This document shows positions 29,436 through 38,619 of a stretch of 64,000 nt of DNA, piece by piece. Every line of letters starts with the position of its first letter. The first letter of the stretch is position 1. The position numbers and the translations under genes are program-made. The stretch spans positions 33,993-97,992 of the forward strand of contig NZ_KB898931.1 of the NCBI RefSeq assembly GCF_000377945.1, read 5' to 3'. The notes under the pieces were generated by a model, which worked only from the letters and a program-made list of their open reading frames with translations, was not told the DNA's origin and made no database searches. Origin of the DNA: Thioalkalivibrio sulfidiphilus (GTDB lineage Bacteria > Pseudomonadota > Gammaproteobacteria > Ectothiorhodospirales > Ectothiorhodospiraceae).

Positions 29436-30317
29436 ATGAGATACCGCATCCGCCATGTGACCGAATACAACTACCCGGAGACGGTGAGCCTGTGCCACAA
29501 CGAGGCCCGGCTCAATCCGCGCTCCACCACCCGGCAGCGCTGCGTGCAGGCCTCGGTGAGCTGCGAACCGGGTGCCGCCTATCGCAGCGAGCGGGAGGAT
29601 TTCTTCGGCAACCGGGTGAGTTTTCTCACCATCGAGCAGCCCCATACCCTGCTGCGGGTGGTGGCGGAGAGCCTGGTCGAGGTGCTGCCCGAGATCGGGC
29701 AGCTGGATCTCGGGCGCGACACGCCCTGGGACGAGGCCCGGCAGCGGCTGGACACGGAGCTCAGCGAGGCGATGCTGGAGGCGCGTCCCTACCGGCTGGA
29801 ATCGCCGCGTATCCCCACCCTGGAGGTCCTGGCGGACTACGCCCGGCCCTCGTTTGGGCCTGGTCGGCCCCTGAGCGAGGCGGTGACGGACCTGATGGCC
29901 CGCATCCACGGGGATTTCGAGTACGACCCCGGCTTCACCACGGTCAGCACCCCGCTTGAGACCGTGCTGGAACACCGCAAGGGGGTCTGTCAGGACTTCG
30001 CCCACCTGGCCATCGGCTGCCTGCGCGCCATGGGCCTGGCCGCCCGCTACGTGAGCGGCTATCTGGAGACCCGGCCGCCGCCGGGGCAGGAGAAGCTGCA
30101 GGGGGCGGACGCCTCCCACGCCTGGTTCTCGGTGTTCGACCCGGAGCGGGGCTGGCTGGATTTCGATCCCACCAACAACCTGGTGCCCATGGATCGCCAC
30201 ATCACCCTGGCCTGGGGTCGGGACTACACCGACGTGGCGCCGCTCAAGGGGGTGCTGTACGGGGGCGGGGAGAGCCACGGCTTGAGCGTGGCGGTGGACG
30301 TGACTGCTGAAAGCTGA
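29436..30317 (+). CDS. Transglutaminase-like cysteine peptidase family protein
   Basis: A 293-residue protein with an N-terminal beta domain (MRYRIRHVTEYNYPETVSLC) and a transglutaminase core: Cys in HRKGVCQDFAHLAIGCLRAM, His in ADASHAWFSVFDPERG and Asp in WLDFDPTNN. The YSGYLET-like and GRDYTDVAPLKGVLYGGG segments fit the family that accompanies alpha-E/ATP-grasp genes. It closes the plus-strand operon and converges on the Anbu gene. It may hydrolyse the amide product of the ligases, which is inference from the published context model. Confidence 0.92.
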   Translation: MRYRIRHVTEYNYPETVSLCHNEARLNPRSTTRQRCVQASVSCEPGAAYRSEREDFFGNRVSFLTIEQPHTLLRVVAESLVEVLPEIGQLDLGRDTPWDEARQRLDTELSEAMLEARPYRLESPRIPTLEVLADYARPSFGPGRPLSEAVTDLMARIHGDFEYDPGFTTVSTPLETVLEHRKGVCQDFAHLAIGCLRAMGLAARYVSGYLETRPPPGQEKLQGADASHAWFSVFDPERGWLDFDPTNNLVPMDRHITLAWGRDYTDVAPLKGVLYGGGESHGLSVAVDVTAES

Positions 30318-30318
30318 T

Positions 30319-30383
30319 TGAAGTGGGAAGTGTGAATTGGGAGGTACGAAGTGAAATTCGTACTTCCCAATTCCCACTTCCTA
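30319..30383. repeat. Heptad inverted pair between transglutaminase and Anbu genes
   Basis: Units of GAAGTGG/GAATTGG type on the left face TTCCCAA/TTCCCAC units on the right. The left arm is one 7-base unit longer than the right. It forms a long hairpin between two convergent genes and includes the TAG stop of the Anbu gene at its edge; it could serve as a bidirectional terminator. Confidence 0.85.
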
Positions 30384-31181
30384 CTTTTTCTTTTTCACCG
30401 TCTTCTTCTTTTTCGCGCTCACCTGGGTGCCGCGGCGCTTGCGGCCCTGGGCCGCCTCCCAGTCGAAGCGGGGCAGTTCCCGGAAGGCCTTCTTGATGTT
30501 CTCGTCCCAGGCCCGCTTGAGGGTCAGCAGGTAGTCGTCGTCGGCTTCCAGGCACAGGTAATGATCGAAGGCCAGCTTGTCCTTCTCGTAGATCAGCACC
30601 TCGATGGGCGGACCCACGGTGACGTTGGAGCGCATGGTGGAATCGATGGACACCAGGGCACAGCGGGTGGCGTCGCCGAGGGGGGTGGAGGGCTCGATGA
30701 TGCGGTCCAGGATGGGCTTGCCGTACTTGCTCTCGCCGATCTGCAGGAAGGGCGTGTGGGACGAGGTGGTGATGAAGTTGCCCTGGGGGTAGATCATGAA
30801 GATCTCCGGGGGCTCGCCCTCGATCTGCCCGCCCAGGATGAAGGTCGCATCCGGGGTGAAGCCCGCCTTGGACAGGGCATCGGTGTGCTTTTCCTGTTCC
30901 TGGCGGTTGAGCCGGCCCACGTAGGCGGCTGCCTCGGCCATGTGGGTCACGGTGTACAGGCTCTCCTCGGCGCCGTCCTCCATGTCCCGCCGCATCTGGT
31001 TGAGCACTGCCTGGGTGGTGGCCAGATTGCCCGCCGCCAGCAGCACGAACACCCGCTCTCCCTCCACGTCGAAGGTGTGCATCTTGCTGTAGGTGCTCAC
31101 CTGGTCCGCGCCGGCATTGGTGCGTGAGTCGGAGGCAAAGATCAGCCCCTCGTCCAGGGCGATGGCGACGCAGTAGGTCAT
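30381..31181 (-). CDS. Anbu-type proteasome-like peptidase
   Basis: A 266-residue Ntn-hydrolase of the Anbu (ancestral beta subunit) family. After removal of Met, Thr1 is the nucleophile (TYCVAIALDEGLIFASDSRT); Asp17 and a Lys at 32 complete the expected proteasome-type site. The start at 31181 is fixed by this N-terminus; the frame stays open upstream but would bury the nucleophile. The C-terminus is unusually basic (VSAKKKKTVKKKK). Anbu genes are known to co-occur with ATP-grasp, alpha-E and transglutaminase genes, as here, and are thought to degrade or trim peptides linked to that pathway. Confidence 0.92.
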   Translation of the reverse strand: MTYCVAIALDEGLIFASDSRTNAGADQVSTYSKMHTFDVEGERVFVLLAAGNLATTQAVLNQMRRDMEDGAEESLYTVTHMAEAAAYVGRLNRQEQEKHTDALSKAGFTPDATFILGGQIEGEPPEIFMIYPQGNFITTSSHTPFLQIGESKYGKPILDRIIEPSTPLGDATRCALVSIDSTMRSNVTVGPPIEVLIYEKDKLAFDHYLCLEADDDYLLTLKRAWDENIKKAFRELPRFDWEAAQGRKRRGTQVSAKKKKTVKKKK

Positions 31182-31260
31182 GTGAGCGGGTCGGGGGAAA
31201 GGTGGAATGGTGAGTTGGAAATGGTAGGCGGGACGGGGGCGGCGGGTCAATGAAAGGGAG

Positions 31261-31290
31261 ATACAAGATACAAGATGCAAGAGACAAGAG
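31261..31290. repeat. Heptad array (ATACAAG/ATGCAAG/AGACAAG)
   Basis: Four 7-base units followed by a G-run (31289-31297). It is a single arm; related units in the opposite orientation occur at 32100-32131, on the far side of the DUF4382 gene. Confidence 0.8.
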
Positions 31291-31385
31291 GGGGGGGCAC
31301 GAGGAACGTGATGGTGGTCAGGGCTGAGGGCAGGGTTCTCGACTATGTTACGTGATGACAATCCATCTGAACTGCGAGGTGTCGC

Positions 31386-31956
31386 ATGACATCGATCCTA
31401 CCCAAATCCGCGCTCCTGGCCGCTTCGGCCCTGCTTCTGACCGCCTGCCTGGGCGGCGGTGGGGGGACCTCCGGCGGCATGGGGCAGCTGACCCTGTCGG
31501 TGACCGATGCGCCGGTGGCCTCCGCCGAGAAGGTGGTGGTGAGTTTCACCGGGGTTGCCGTGAAGCCCGAGTCCGGTGCTGCGATAGAGTTTCTGTTTGA
31601 GGAACCCCGGGAGATCGACCTCCTGGCACTGACCGGCTCCCTGCACGAGGTGTTGCTGGACGGTGAAACCGTGCCGGCCGGGCGCTATGAGTGGATCCGC
31701 CTCTACGGGTCCCGAGGACCGGACACCCGTGACCACCACCGTGGTGAGCATCGCGACGGAAGGGGATGAGGCCGGTTATGGCTTCTACGAGGTGGGTTTC
31801 CTGCCATCGGGGTATTACCTGCCGGCATTTACCTGCGATGCGGATCAGGATGATCCGGAGGAATATGACAACGAGACGGAGATCCTGGTGCGTCTGCTTG
31901 AAGGTGAGGTGGTAGAGGTGATCGCGGGCCAGACCACGGTCTATGACTTCGAATAG
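31386..31956 (+). pseudogene. DUF4382-type lipoprotein, interrupted by a single-base frameshift
   Basis: Residues 1-108 begin with a lipoprotein signal (lipobox LTAC, Cys21) and a Gly-rich linker, then a DUF4382-like beta domain (LTLSVTDAPVASAEKVVVSF). After RYEWIRLYG the frame runs to an early stop at 31769. The +1 frame continues the same domain (PEDRTPVTTTVVSIATEGD) to a stop at 31956. Removing one G from the GGG at 31707-31709 restores a single open frame of about 189 codons. The gene is therefore recently broken, or the base is a sequencing error. The family is envelope-bound and of unknown function. Confidence 0.8.
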
Positions 31957-31973
31957 ATGCTGCCGGCTGAGGT

Positions 31974-32038
31974 GGTTCGCGGCGGGGTCGCCGCGCCTAC
32001 GGTTACTGTAGGAGGCCCGAGCCCGGGCCGAACCAGCC
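31974..32038. repeat. REP-like pair
   Basis: GGTTCGCGGCGGGGTCGCCG (31974 on) is answered by TGTAGGAGGCCCGAGCCCGG up to AACC at 32034, forming two inverted hairpins with GTAGG and GGTTCG-type ends. This resembles the GTAGGAG-type REP sequences of pseudomonads. Confidence 0.65.
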
Positions 32039-32068
32039 GTTCCGCCTCATTATCGATAAAGGACCACA

Positions 32069-32098
32069 AAAAAGCCCCGGGCTGAACCCGGGGCTTTT
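32069..32098 (-). terminator. Intrinsic terminator of acs
   Basis: A 12-bp stem AAAGCCCCGGG / CCCGGGGCTTT with a CTGAA loop; on the minus strand it ends in six T residues. It lies 40 bases behind the acs stop. On the plus strand it may also stop transcripts from the DUF4382 gene. Confidence 0.85.
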
Positions 32099-32099
32099 C

Positions 32100-32131
32100 C
32101 TTGTCTCTAGCAACTTGCCTCTTGTCTCTGC
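32100..32131. repeat. Heptad array behind acs (CTTGTCT/CTTGCCT units)
   Basis: Units CTTGTCT, CTAGCAA, CTTGCCT, CTTGTCT follow the acs terminator directly. They are reverse-complement relatives of the array at 31261-31290. Confidence 0.75.
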
Positions 32132-32137
32132 GCCTTC

Positions 32138-34081
32138 CTACTTGTTAAGGCGATTCTCGATCAGGTTGTCCACCACGCTGGGATCGGCCAGGGTCGAGGT
32201 ATCACCCAGGTTGTCCAGTTCGTTGGCGGCGATCTTGCGCAGGATGCGGCGCATGATCTTGCCGGAACGGGTCTTGGGCAGGCCCGGGGCGAACTGCAGC
32301 AGGTTGATCTTGGCGATGGGCCCGATCTCCTCGCGCACCAGGTTGACCAGTTCCTTCTTCAGCTCCTCGCTGCCCTGCTCGCCGGCCATCAGCGTCACGT
32401 AGGCGTAGATGCCCTGGCCGGTGATCTCGTGGGGATAGCCCACCACGGCGGCCTCGGCCACCTTGGGATGCAGCACCAGGGCGGACTCGATCTCGGCGGT
32501 GCCCAGGCGGTGGCCGGAGACATTGAGGACGTCGTCCACGCGGCCGGTGATCCAGTAATAGCCTTCCTCGTCCCGGCGCGCGCCGTCGCCGGAGAAGTAA
32601 TAGCCGGGATAGAGCTTGAAGTAGGTCTCGATGAAACGAGGGTGATCGCCGTAGACCGTGCGCATCATGCCAGGCCAGGGGTGCTTGATGCACAGGTTGC
32701 CGGTGGCGGGATTGCCGGTGACCTCCTTGCCCTGGTCATCCAGCAGCACCGGCTGCACGCCGAAGAAGGGATGGGTGGCGGATCCGGCCTTGAGCTTGGT
32801 GGCGCCGGGCAGGGGGGTAATCATGTGGCCGCCGGTCTCGGTCTGCCACCAGGTGTCCACGATGGGGCAGCGCTCGTCGCCCACCACCCGGTAGTACCAC
32901 TCCCAGGCCTCTGGGTTGATGGGCTCGCCCACCGTGCCCAGAAGGCGCAGAGATTTGCGACTATGCTTCTTGACGAAGTCGTCACCCGCGCCCATGAGCA
33001 TGCGGATGGCGGTGGGCGCGGTGTAGAAGATGGCGACCTTGTGCTTGTCGCACACCTGCCAGAAACGGCCGGTGTCGGGGTAGGTGGGGATGCCCTCGAA
33101 CATCAGCGAGCGCGCGCCGTTGGCCAGCGGGCCGTAGACGATATAGGTGTGGCCGGTGACCCAGCCCACGTCGGCGGTGCACCAGTAGACCTCGCCGTCC
33201 TTGTAGTCGAAGACCAGCTTGTGGGTCATGGCCGCCTGCAGCAGGTAGCCGCCGGTGGTGTGCAACACGCCCTTGGGTTTGCCGGTGGAGCCGGAGGTGT
33301 AGAGGATGAACAACGGGTCCTCGGCGTCCATCTCCTCCGGCGGGCACTCGGGGGCGGCCTCCTTCATGGCCTCGTGGTACCAGACGTCACGTCCGTCGTG
33401 CCAGTTCACCTGCTCGCCGCCGCGCTTGACCACGATGCAGGTGTGCACGTTGGGGCACTGGGCAATGGCCTTGTCGGCGTTGGCCTTGAGCGGCACCTTC
33501 TTGCCGCCGCGCAGGCTCTGGTCGGAGGTGATCACCACCTGGCAGTCGGAGTCCTGGATGCGGTCGCGCAGGGCATCGGGGGAGAAACCGCCGAACACCA
33601 CCGAGTGGATGGCGCCGATGCGGGTGCAGGCCAGCATGGCCACGGCGGCCTCGGGGATCATGGGCATGTAGATGGAGACCCGGTCGCCCTTCTTCACGCC
33701 GCGCGACTTGAGCACATTGGCGAAGCGGCTGACCTCGGCGTGCAGCTCCCGGTAGGTGAGGGTGCGGTCCTCGTTGGGATCATCACCCTCCCAGATGATG
33801 GCGGGCTGATCGCCGCGGGTCTCCAGATGGCGGTCCAGGCAGTTGTAGGAGACGTTGAGCTTGGCGCCCTCGAACCAGCGGATGTGCACATCATCGGTGA
33901 AGGACCAGTCCAGCACCTTGTCCCACTTCTTGTACCAGGTGACGTATTTGTCGGCCTGCTCTGACCAGAAACCCTCCGGGTCGGCCACGGAGCGCTGGTA
34001 CATCTCCTGGTACTGCTGGGCGTTGACGTGGGCCTGTGCGGCGAACGCCTCGGGGATCTCGTGGACTTTGACTTCAGACAT
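32138..34081 (-). CDS. acs: Acetyl-CoA synthetase
   Basis: A 647-residue ADP-free, AMP-forming acetate-CoA ligase. The adenylation motif [20 protein letters not shown] lies near residue 262, [15 protein letters not shown] near 305, and the catalytic C-terminal Lys in [18 protein letters not shown] near 615, the target of acetylation in this family. Length is normal. A strong Shine-Dalgarno (GAGGAGAG) precedes the ATG. The gene is near, but not in, the acetate-type uptake operon at 35.6-40.6 kb, and both probably serve acetate scavenging. Confidence 0.97.
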   Translation of the reverse strand: MSEVKVHEIPEAFAAQAHVNAQQYQEMYQRSVADPEGFWSEQADKYVTWYKKWDKVLDWSFTDDVHIRWFEGAKLNVSYNCLDRHLETRGDQPAIIWEGDDPNEDRTLTYRELHAEVSRFANVLKSRGVKKGDRVSIYMPMIPEAAVAMLACTRIGAIHSVVFGGFSPDALRDRIQDSDCQVVITSDQSLRGGKKVPLKANADKAIAQCPNVHTCIVVKRGGEQVNWHDGRDVWYHEAMKEAAPECPPEEMDAEDPLFILYTSGSTGKPKGVLHTTGGYLLQAAMTHKLVFDYKDGEVYWCTADVGWVTGHTYIVYGPLANGARSLMFEGIPTYPDTGRFWQVCDKHKVAIFYTAPTAIRMLMGAGDDFVKKHSRKSLRLLGTVGEPINPEAWEWYYRVVGDERCPIVDTWWQTETGGHMITPLPGATKLKAGSATHPFFGVQPVLLDDQGKEVTGNPATGNLCIKHPWPGMMRTVYGDHPRFIETYFKLYPGYYFSGDGARRDEEGYYWITGRVDDVLNVSGHRLGTAEIESALVLHPKVAEAAVVGYPHEITGQGIYAYVTLMAGEQGSEELKKELVNLVREEIGPIAKINLLQFAPGLPKTRSGKIMRRILRKIAANELDNLGDTSTLADPSVVDNLIENRLNK

Positions 34082-34336
34082 GGGCCTCTCTCCTCGTGTT
34101 ATGCAGGGCTTGCGGGAAAGCTCGGTTCACCGGTCTTGTTATGGGGTGCGTCAGCCCGGGGGCTGGCGCCAAGGATACATACATATGAATTAGTCTAGGA
34201 TAACACGCCGGCTGCCGACTGCGGACCGGTTTGGCGCGTGTTTCTTGACCTCGGGCAGGGTTTGCCGCTACGGTCGCTGAGTAACGCCGCCCCGGGGCGA
34301 GCCCGCCAAATTCAGAGCCGCGAACCAGCATCGATC

Positions 34337-35050
34337 ATGACTACCCGAACCCCCACACAGTCCTCGCTTCTCGGCCGCGTCACCGGTCTCTGGCAGGTCC
34401 TGCACGAATACCTCTTCGCCGGGGCCCGGCGCAGCAAGGCGCCCATCGTCGACCCGGCCGGGTTGCGCCATTTCGTGCAGACCCGCTCAAGCTACATCGC
34501 CCAGACCTCCCTGTATGGCTATCTGCGCACCCGCGCCGGGATGCGCTATCCGGAGCTGTTCGATGACGATCCCTTCGTGGTGTCCATCAACATCGCCAAG
34601 TGGCACATGTTCCTGGCCTGCCTCTCGGACCTGTCGGTGTATACGGGCGGGATGCTGCGCCTGAAGGCACCGGGTTCGTCCGTGGACGTGGGGCGCTTCA
34701 TGGAGGAACTGGTGCAGTCCATCCTGGACGAGACGGGCGTGCCGGAGGATGCCGGCGAGGAATACCCCGCCCATGCCGAGCGGGTCATGGCACGGGTGCG
34801 TGCCAGTGTCTGGCGTGACGTGACCGACGACGAGTCGGTATTCGTGGAGAGCCCCGAGGGACTGGTGAAGTATGCGCCCATCGTCGAGGAACTGAAGGCG
34901 CTCGATGATGAGATCGTGCGCAACTCGGTGCGCTTCCACTGGCAGGAGATTCGGCGGGATATGCGAGAGCTGCTGAACGCCCAGGCGGTGCTCGCCCAGG
35001 TCGAGAACGCCCCGTCAGGTCCCGGCGCGCCCACCTCCATGCTGCCCTGA
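34337..35050 (+). CDS. Conserved hypothetical protein (237 aa)
   Basis: A soluble, mostly helical protein that I cannot place in a family with confidence. Notable stretches are RHFVQTRSSYIAQTSLYGYL, RYPELFDDDPFVVSINIAKW and IVRNSVRFHWQEIRRDMREL. No signal peptide or long hydrophobic segment is present. It is divergent from acs (256 bases between starts) and precedes a small membrane protein gene on the other strand. The ATG at 34337 is chosen because the upstream open frame is low-complexity and lacks a ribosome-binding site. Confidence 0.75.
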   Translation: MTTRTPTQSSLLGRVTGLWQVLHEYLFAGARRSKAPIVDPAGLRHFVQTRSSYIAQTSLYGYLRTRAGMRYPELFDDDPFVVSINIAKWHMFLACLSDLSVYTGGMLRLKAPGSSVDVGRFMEELVQSILDETGVPEDAGEEYPAHAERVMARVRASVWRDVTDDESVFVESPEGLVKYAPIVEELKALDDEIVRNSVRFHWQEIRRDMRELLNAQAVLAQVENAPSGPGAPTSMLP

Positions 35051-35142
35051 AGCCCGTCAACCGGACCCTCAGGTCCGCCAGCCAATCCCTCGTACTTCCC
35101 TGATGCCGCAGCCGTGCCCGTCTGCGTGCGTCCTGCGTGTGC

Positions 35143-35502
35143 TCAGTGCAGGAACTGGCTGAACAGATAGTAGATGCCGCGGGCGATCTCGCCTTCCAGC
35201 GGGAAAGACAGCATGCCCATGACCGAATAGCCCAGCAGCCAGGGCATCAGGTAGAAACGGATCATGAAGAAGAACCAGGCCACGTACAGCGGCACCATGA
35301 TCGGGATCAGAAAGCCGGGTGTGATGGGCCTGAACAGCCGCAGCAGCGGGTCCGTGACCCGGATGAAGAAGCGGCTGAAGAAGAATTTGCTGTCCTCGGG
35401 CAGGAACAGACGCATGCCGGAACGGCCGATCAGGGTCCACATGACCATGCCGAGGATGTAGTCGAGGATGACTGCCCAGAGGGGAATTTGATCAATCAAC
35501 AT
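35143..35502 (-). CDS. Small integral membrane protein, YggT-like
   Basis: A 119-residue protein with three hydrophobic segments (IPLWAVILDYILGMVMWTLI; FLIPIMVPLYVAWFFFMIRF; a final amphipathic helix). The loop VTDPLLRLFRPITPG resembles the Pro-rich loop of YggT-family proteins. Function is unknown. It lies between an unrelated hypothetical gene and the terminator of the symporter operon. Confidence 0.65.
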   Translation of the reverse strand: MLIDQIPLWAVILDYILGMVMWTLIGRSGMRLFLPEDSKFFFSRFFIRVTDPLLRLFRPITPGFLIPIMVPLYVAWFFFMIRFYLMPWLLGYSVMGMLSFPLEGEIARGIYYLFSQFLH

Positions 35503-35557
35503 GAGTAATAGTCGTATCCGGTTTCCCGGCAGGGATGGTACCCCACGGGGTGTTCAG

Positions 35558-35590
35558 AAAAAAGCCGGGGCGAGTCGCCTCGCCCCGGCC
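35558..35590 (-). terminator. Intrinsic terminator of the symporter operon
   Basis: An 11-bp perfect stem GCCGGGGCGAG / CTCGCCCCGGC with a 4-base loop, followed on the minus strand by six T residues. It lies about 40 bases past the symporter stop codon. Confidence 0.92.
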
Positions 35591-35628
35591 CTCATACACT
35601 GACCACGAGGGTCAGTATTCCTGCCGGA

Positions 35629-37473
35629 TTAGTGCTTGGCGGGGATGATGGTCTCACCCCGCGGGATACGCACTTCATCCACCATGGCCTGGGTCTCCTT
35701 GTCAGGCGCAGGCGTGAGCAGGGTCACCACGACCATGGCGATCAGGCTCGCGGTGATGCCGACGATGCCGAAGCGCAGGTCGTTGAGACCCAGCCACGGG
35801 GCGGAGATGCCGTACCAGGCATCGGGGTTACGCACCGCGATGAGGTACCACCAGCCCACGAACAGACCCACCAGCATACCTGCCAGCGCGCCCTGCCGGT
35901 TGGCCCGTTTCCACCACACGCCAAGCACGAGCGGGAAGAACAGGCCCGACATGGCGAAGCAGAATGCCCAGGCCACCGCGCCGAGGATGCCGGTGAGCTG
36001 CATACTCGCCACCAGCGCACCACCGGCACCGATCACGATCAGCAGCACACGGGCGGTGAGCAGGCGCTTCCTGGTCTCGGCCTTCGGGTCGATGATCTTG
36101 TAGTACAGATCGTGGGACAGGGCGTTGGCCATGGCCAGCAGCAGACCGTCGGCGGTGGACATGGCGGCAGCCATACCACCCGCGGCTACCAGACCCGAGA
36201 TCACGTAAGGCAGGCCGGCCATTTCAGGCGTGGCCAGCACGATGATGTCGGGGTTCAGGTAGAACTCGTTGATCTGCAGGATGCCGTCGCCGTTACTGTC
36301 GACGATGGCCAGCAGGCCGATGGCGCTCCACTTCTGGATCCAGTCCAGGGCCAGCACCTGTTCGATGGGCTGACCGATGATGGCCGTGGGCAGGTTGGGG
36401 TCGATCATCTGCAGTTTGCTGAACGTGGCCAGAGCAGGGGCCGAGAAGTACAGCAGGAAGATGAAGAACAGCGACCAGGCCACGGAGTTACGAGCCGCAC
36501 GCACGGAAGGCGTGGTGAAGTAGCGCATGAGGATGTGCGGCAGGGAAGCCGTACCAATCATCATACAGGCCACCAGGGTCACGAACTGCCAGGCAGCCAT
36601 GGCACCTTCACGCGGCGTGGCATGCAGCTGGGTCAGCGTCGAGAGGCCACGTATCGACTCCTGGGCGGTCAGGGTACCCACACCGATCACCGGCTCCAGT
36701 TCCATGATGCGTTCCACAGCCGGGCCGTACATCAGCTGCGGCAGCGGGCCGAAGCCCTGGGCCATGGACATCCAGAAGATCGGGATCAGGTAGGCGATGA
36801 TCAGCACGATGTACTGGGCCACCTGGGTCCAGGTCACCGCGCGCATGCCACCCAGCATGGAGCACACCAGGATACCGGCCAGACCGAACCACACACCCAC
36901 GGCGAACGGGATCTGCAGGGCGCGGGCGGCGATGGTGCCGGTCGCGGTGATCTGCGCGGTCACGTAGGTGAAGGAGGCCACCACCAGCACCAGGATCGCC
37001 GCGAAGCGGGTCAGCTTGCCGCCGTAGCGGGTACCGATGAAGTCCGGCACCGTGTAGCAGCCGAACTTGCGCAGGTACGGCGCCATCAGCGTGGCCACCA
37101 GGATGTAGCCACCGGTCCAGCCCACCACGAAGGCCATGTAGCCATGGCCACCCATGAAGATGCCGCCGGCCATGGCCACGAAGGACGCACCGGACATCCA
37201 GTCCGCCGCAGTGGCCATGCCGTTGAACACCGGGGGCACGCTGCGTCCGGCTACGTAGTAGGCCTCCACTGCCATGGTTCTCGACAGGATGCCGATGAAC
37301 GCATAGATGCCGATGGTGAACGCCACGAACAGGATGCCGATGGTGTCGGCGCCCATGCCCAGCTGTTCAAAAAAGGCCATCAGGAAAAAGAATGCGAGGA
37401 ATCCGCCGGTGTACACACCGTAGATCTTCGGCAGGTTCTCGACGAAGGTTTTACCTTCCCATTGCATACCCAT
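35629..37473 (-). CDS. Sodium:solute symporter (VC_2705 family, acetate/carboxylate type)
   Basis: A 614-residue SSS transporter with 13 or more hydrophobic segments. Family landmarks are VAGRSVPPVFNGMATAADWM and SGASFVAMAGGIFMGGHGY near residues 75-110 and ISGLVAAGGMAAAMSTADGL near 415. It resembles the VC_2705/ActP group associated with acetate uptake. The small DUF4212 subunit is encoded 14 bases upstream, the usual partner. A helix interruption holding EFYLNPDIIVLATPEMAG (around residue 395) looks like an EF-hand-like loop (DSNGDGILQINEF), a feature of this symporter subgroup. Confidence 0.93.
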   Translation of the reverse strand: MGMQWEGKTFVENLPKIYGVYTGGFLAFFFLMAFFEQLGMGADTIGILFVAFTIGIYAFIGILSRTMAVEAYYVAGRSVPPVFNGMATAADWMSGASFVAMAGGIFMGGHGYMAFVVGWTGGYILVATLMAPYLRKFGCYTVPDFIGTRYGGKLTRFAAILVLVVASFTYVTAQITATGTIAARALQIPFAVGVWFGLAGILVCSMLGGMRAVTWTQVAQYIVLIIAYLIPIFWMSMAQGFGPLPQLMYGPAVERIMELEPVIGVGTLTAQESIRGLSTLTQLHATPREGAMAAWQFVTLVACMMIGTASLPHILMRYFTTPSVRAARNSVAWSLFFIFLLYFSAPALATFSKLQMIDPNLPTAIIGQPIEQVLALDWIQKWSAIGLLAIVDSNGDGILQINEFYLNPDIIVLATPEMAGLPYVISGLVAAGGMAAAMSTADGLLLAMANALSHDLYYKIIDPKAETRKRLLTARVLLIVIGAGGALVASMQLTGILGAVAWAFCFAMSGLFFPLVLGVWWKRANRQGALAGMLVGLFVGWWYLIAVRNPDAWYGISAPWLGLNDLRFGIVGITASLIAMVVVTLLTPAPDKETQAMVDEVRIPRGETIIPAKH

Positions 37474-37487
37474 GTGAGCGCTCTCCC

Positions 37488-37751
37488 TTATTCGTCTTCA
37501 GCAACGCCGAACTCGAGGTCGATGGCGTGCTGCTGACGGTTGAAGAAAAAGAGCTGGATCACGAAGACTGCCAGCGCCCCCTGTGCTGCCATGTAATAGC
37601 CCAACGGCCAGCCGAACAGGCTGAAGTTGTTCAGCGGTGCGGCGAACCAGTGGACCACAAAGGAGAAGATGAACCAGATGACCAGGTGTACGACCATCAG
37701 GTTGCGGGTCTTCCGCCAATGCGCCTCTCTTTGTGCCAAGTCGAGTGTCAT
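37488..37751 (-). CDS. DUF4212 symporter small subunit
   Basis: An 87-residue protein with two membrane helices (VVHLVIWFIFSFVVHWFA and GYYMAAQGALAVFVIQLFFF). Proteins of this family are encoded directly ahead of VC_2705-type sodium:solute symporters and are presumed accessory subunits. The start follows GGAAGGAG. It is separated by 157 bases from the upstream exonuclease gene, so an internal promoter is possible though none is clear. Confidence 0.93.
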   Translation of the reverse strand: MTLDLAQREAHWRKTRNLMVVHLVIWFIFSFVVHWFAAPLNNFSLFGWPLGYYMAAQGALAVFVIQLFFFNRQQHAIDLEFGVAEDE

Positions 37752-37908
37752 TGTGTGACTCCTTCCTGTGCGAGTGTTTATGAATCAAACGTCTTGTTAT
37801 GTGCCAACGTGTTCCGTGTTGTGATGATCAGACGTCCTCCTGAATGTGGGTGTGCTTGTTGTGGCTGTTTCCTCCCTTTTTGTTTGAATTTCAATAAAGC
37901 CTTGAATC

Positions 37909-38619
37909 CTAGTGGCGCATCAGGTGCAGCTTTGCCTGGGTCTGTGCCAGGTCGTCCAGGGCCCTGAGTTCGGTGTGGTTCTGGCGCCGTGCCTCGGCCA
38001 GTGCCAAGAGCAGCAGTTCTGCCGTCACCAGGGCGTCTGCCGAGGCCCGGTGGCGCACCGGGCAGGGGATGGCGAAATGGCCGAGCCAGTCGTCCAGGCC
38101 CTTGAGGCCTGCGGTGCCGTCGCTGTAGAGGGCGGGCAGCAGCATGGCCAGATCCAGGAACGGGTTGCGCAGTTTCACGCCCAGCTGTTTGCGCAGGGTA
38201 CGGCCCAGGATGATGCGGTCGAAGTCCGCATGAAAGGCTACCAGCCAGGACTTGCCGATGTGTTCCAGCACGCTGGCGAGGGCCTCGTGGACATCCACGC
38301 CGGCGGCGGATTCCGTGGGCGAGATGCCGTGCACCACCAGGTTGTCCTTGTCGATGCGGGTCACCTCGCGGCGCAGGACGATCTCGTCCAGGCCGCCCAG
38401 TTCAATCCCATGGGGCCCCACCGGCACCAGACCCACGGACAGCAGTTCGCTGCGGCTGAGGTCAAGGCCGGTGGTCTCCACGTCGATGACCACGAAGCGG
38501 GCCTCGTCCAGGCTGGTGCGGGCCGAGGGTTCCGGCAGGGCGCGCCAGCGGGCGAGGCGGTCCTCGATGCCCGGGTCGAGGCGGGGTCGGCTGCCGAACA
38601 GTGTGCTCAGGAAACTCAT
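37909..38619 (-). CDS. DnaQ-like 3'-5' exonuclease
   Basis: A 236-residue DEDDh exonuclease. Exo I motif is VVIDVETTGLDLSRSELLSV (residues about 43-62), Exo II lies in VAFHADFDRIILGRTLRKQL (about 129-148), and Exo III is HRASADALVTAELLLLALA (about 192). It is homologous to DNA polymerase III epsilon but too short and divergent to be that subunit. It overlaps the upstream cNMP/CBS gene by 4 bases (ATGA). The pairing of this exonuclease with a CBS/nucleotidyltransferase protein next to acetate-type symporters recurs in gammaproteobacteria; its role there is unknown. Confidence 0.88.
   Translation of the reverse strand: MSFLSTLFGSRPRLDPGIEDRLARWRALPEPSARTSLDEARFVVIDVETTGLDLSRSELLSVGLVPVGPHGIELGGLDEIVLRREVTRIDKDNLVVHGISPTESAAGVDVHEALASVLEHIGKSWLVAFHADFDRIILGRTLRKQLGVKLRNPFLDLAMLLPALYSDGTAGLKGLDDWLGHFAIPCPVRHRASADALVTAELLLLALAEARRQNHTELRALDDLAQTQAKLHLMRH

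Noticed and set aside
31690..31720. Programmed frameshifting in the DUF4382 gene
   Set aside because: There is no slippery heptamer or downstream pseudoknot, and the family is not known to use frameshifting; a G indel is simpler.
37780..37815. A TTGGCAC motif (minus strand) upstream of the DUF4212 gene as a sigma54 promoter
   Set aside because: The -12 GC element is missing at the required spacing; only the -24 half matches.
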